Part shown: positions 40,235 to 41,590 of the stretch, one piece after another
Layout: the number at the start of each line of letters is the position of its first letter
How positions within the stretch are numbered: the first letter of the stretch is position 1
Assembly: GCA_022824685.1 (NCBI GenBank)
Contig: JAJDZJ010000058.1
Span: forward strand, 1-41,590
Reading direction: 5' to 3'
Source of the DNA: Caldilineaceae bacterium
GTDB lineage: Bacteria; Chloroflexota; Anaerolineae; Caldilineales; Caldilineaceae
DNA: 41,590 nt
Made by a program: the position numbers and the translations under genes
Notes under the pieces: model-generated
Seen by the model: only the letters and a program-made list of their open reading frames with translations
The model's database searches: none
What the model was told of the DNA's origin: nothing

Positions 40235-41533
40235 CTACTCTTCAATGTACCACTTCTCAAGGTCGGTGACAGCGCCGATCGTAGCAGATCCTTCAGGCCC
40301 GATGAGGCTGTCCCGCCATCCCTTGACATTCTCGCTAATCAGCAACAGAGACTGTGGCGCATAGAGCGGTATCCACGGAAGCTCATCATTCCAGATGGCG
40401 GTGGCACGCGTGTACAGCGCATTGCGTTCGTCGTCGTCAACCGTAGCCAGGGCCTGGTTGTACAGGGCGTCCAGCTCCTCGTTACAGTAGCGGCTTGAGT
40501 TGTAGCCGTTGGGGTAGACGCGGTCACACCCGACAACCGTCGTGTCAGGATAGTAGGACCGTCCCCAGCCTCCAACCCAGCTGATCTCATAGTCGCCGGT
40601 CTCGTAGAAGACCTCCAGACCCCTGGCCCCATCCGTCTGTACCAGCTTGGTCTTGATGCCCACGCCTTCTATGAACTGCTGCAGAATCGGTAGCTGATCG
40701 GGCATATCCGTGCCAAACCAGACGATTTCGACGACCCGGTCAAAGTCCCAGCCCATATCCTCCAGCAAGGCCGTGGACTTTTCGGGGTTGTAGGCGTACT
40801 CCTCAATATCCAGCGTGACACCCGGAGGGGGCGCCCACTGTGACACCGGCTGCACTTTCGTCAAGTCCGCGTTGCCCCACAGCTGGGTGGCAATCTCCGC
40901 ACGGTCGATCGAGTAAAGGAACGCCTGGCGGAACCGTTTGTCCGCCAATGCCTCGTCCTGGAACGTAATGGAGAAGAAGTATGCCGGGAACTTGTCCTGG
41001 TATTCCCAATCGATGCCGGGAAGATTCGTGACCTTGTCGAACTCGTCAGCGCTCGGGTTCAGGAATCCGACCATGTTAATCTCACCCTTCTCCAGGGCGA
41101 TGATCATTACGCTGTTGTCACCGTAGAATCGAATCACGACGTTCTTGAGCAGAGGCGCGCCCTTGAAGTAATTCTCGTTGCGCTCGAAGATGGTGTGCTG
41201 ATCGGGGATATACTCCTTGAACACAAAGGGCCCGGTGCCAAATGGCAGCTCTGTGGCGAACTCCGTCTGCAGCCAGTCCTCCGGCTCAAGTCCCTCGAAC
41301 ACGTGGGCCGGTGCAATACGCATAGCGAACCGCTCGATGATCGTCACCTGCGGTTGCGTCAGCTGAAACTGAATGGTGTAATCGTCAAGGACTTGGATCC
41401 CCTCAGCAGTCTCAGTGTTGCCTTCCTGGAAGTCAATTGCCCCTACGATCGCATCAGGGCAATCGCATCTAAATCTGTAGGCCGATTCAGTTGAAATTGT
41501 GGCCAGAAGAAAGCGAGAATAAGTGGAAATCAC
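40235..41533 (-). pseudogene. Oligopeptide-type ABC solute-binding protein (SBP family 5), 5' truncated by an IS end
   Basis: The open frame starts at a GTG (41533) inside the IS terminus, and its first 26 codons are IS sequence. Host sequence begins at 41454 with D-A-I-V-G-A-I-D-F-Q-E-G and continues with family-5 binding-protein motifs: D-D-Y-T-I-Q-F-Q-L, L-P-F-G-T-G-P-F-V-F-K-E-Y, R-N-E-N-Y-F-K-G-A, K-R-F-R-Q-A-F-L-Y-S-I-D-R, and Y-N-P-E-K-S-T-A-L-L-E-D-M-G-W near the middle, to C-N-E-E-L-D-A-L-Y-N-Q-A at the end. Normal proteins have 520-560 residues including a signal peptide; the first 120-150 residues, including the export signal, are missing. An export-less product would be useless, so the whole operon downstream may lack its binding protein. 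Confidence 0.8.
41455..41530 (+). repeat. IS terminal region, right copy
   Basis: 76 bp that match the reverse complement of 63-138 with 8 mismatches. Inner end CAGGGCAATCGCATC at 41455-41469 abuts the truncated binding-protein gene; outer end runs into the start of the putative transposase. It marks the right edge of the contig. Confidence 0.7.
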
Positions 41534-41590
41534 CCTGCGCTTACTGAATATCGACGGGAAGACGCCGCGGATCAGGCCCTCAGTCGGCGA
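41523..41590 (+). CDS. 5' end of an IS transposase-like ORF (runs off the window)
   Basis: GTG at 41523, immediately after an in-frame TAA, opens V-E-I-T-L-R-L-L-N-I-D-G-K-T-P-R-I-R-P-S and leaves the window. Aligned with the left-end frame it keeps E-I..R-L-L..K..P-R..R-P-S. This is consistent with two diverged members of one IS family; the family is not identifiable from this piece. Confidence 0.5.
   Translation, partial: MEITLRLLNIDGKTPRIRPSVG

Noticed and set aside
63..41530. The whole window as one composite transposon bounded by inverted IS copies
   Set aside because: The element termini face inward and the transposase frames point outward, and the contents look like ordinary chromosomal operons; a contig that ends at repeats is simpler.
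1..41590. tRNA, rRNA or CRISPR array
   Set aside because: No tRNA-like arm sequences, rRNA motifs, or regularly spaced repeats with unique spacers were found by eye; a covariance-model search was not possible.

Overview
The window most likely comes from an uncultured Chloroflexota bacterium of the Caldilineaceae type. This is inferred from the GC-rich sequence, three ABC solute-binding proteins carrying a twin-arginine motif plus a lipobox (RRQFL...AAC), repeated Uma2-family genes, many sugar-acid and oxidoreductase genes, and intergenic repeat families. There is no rRNA or other phylogenetic marker, so the assignment is tentative. Both ends of the window lie inside divergent copies of the same insertion-sequence terminus, in inverted orientation, so the window looks like one assembly contig that breaks at a repeated mobile element.

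Layout. 1-435: IS end and a broken phytanoyl-CoA dioxygenase. 635-4922: a plus-strand operon for sugar-acid metabolism (2-hydroxyacid dehydrogenase, mannonate dehydratase-like enzyme, P-loop-like protein, amidohydrolase). 4923-8980: a decayed zone with a membrane protein interrupted by two stops, a shortened SIMPL protein, an XRE/MmyB-type regulator, remnants of xylA and xylB, and a Uma2 tail. 9113-12434: a minus-strand sugar ABC importer. 12859-17096: a minus-strand catabolic operon of two SDR dehydrogenases, a fused extradiol-dioxygenase/DUF6081 protein and a sugar isomerase. 17427-18059: a broken MFS transporter. 18188-24525: a Uma2 gene, a second sugar ABC importer, and a duplicated orphan binding protein. 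24724-27136: Uma2, an AAA ATPase and a DUF4276 TOPRIM-like protein in one tight operon. 27638-33076: a nitrate assimilation operon (nitrite reductase, nitrate/nitrite transporter, nitrate reductase). 33272-41533: a minus-strand operon with a Gfo/Idh/MocA oxidoreductase, two paralogous glycoside-hydrolase-like proteins (one frameshifted), two Dpp-type permeases and a 5'-truncated binding protein.

How the genes work together. Most intact genes import carbohydrates or related solutes and process sugars and sugar acids by isomerisation, dehydration and oxidation. No ABC ATPase for the importers is encoded here, so it must come from elsewhere in the genome. In all three ABC operons a strong perfect hairpin sits between the binding-protein gene and the first permease gene, which probably lets more binding protein than permease be made.

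The most interesting parts are: the Uma2-AAA-DUF4276 cassette, whose promoter carries a palindrome (GAACATGTGTTC) resembling a LexA/SOS box and shared exactly with the other intact Uma2 gene; a cluster of TTGTGC/GCACAA palindromes ahead of the nitrate operon; the dioxygenase-DUF6081 fusion; and a C7-tract frameshift in one of two tandem glycoside-hydrolase-like paralogs.
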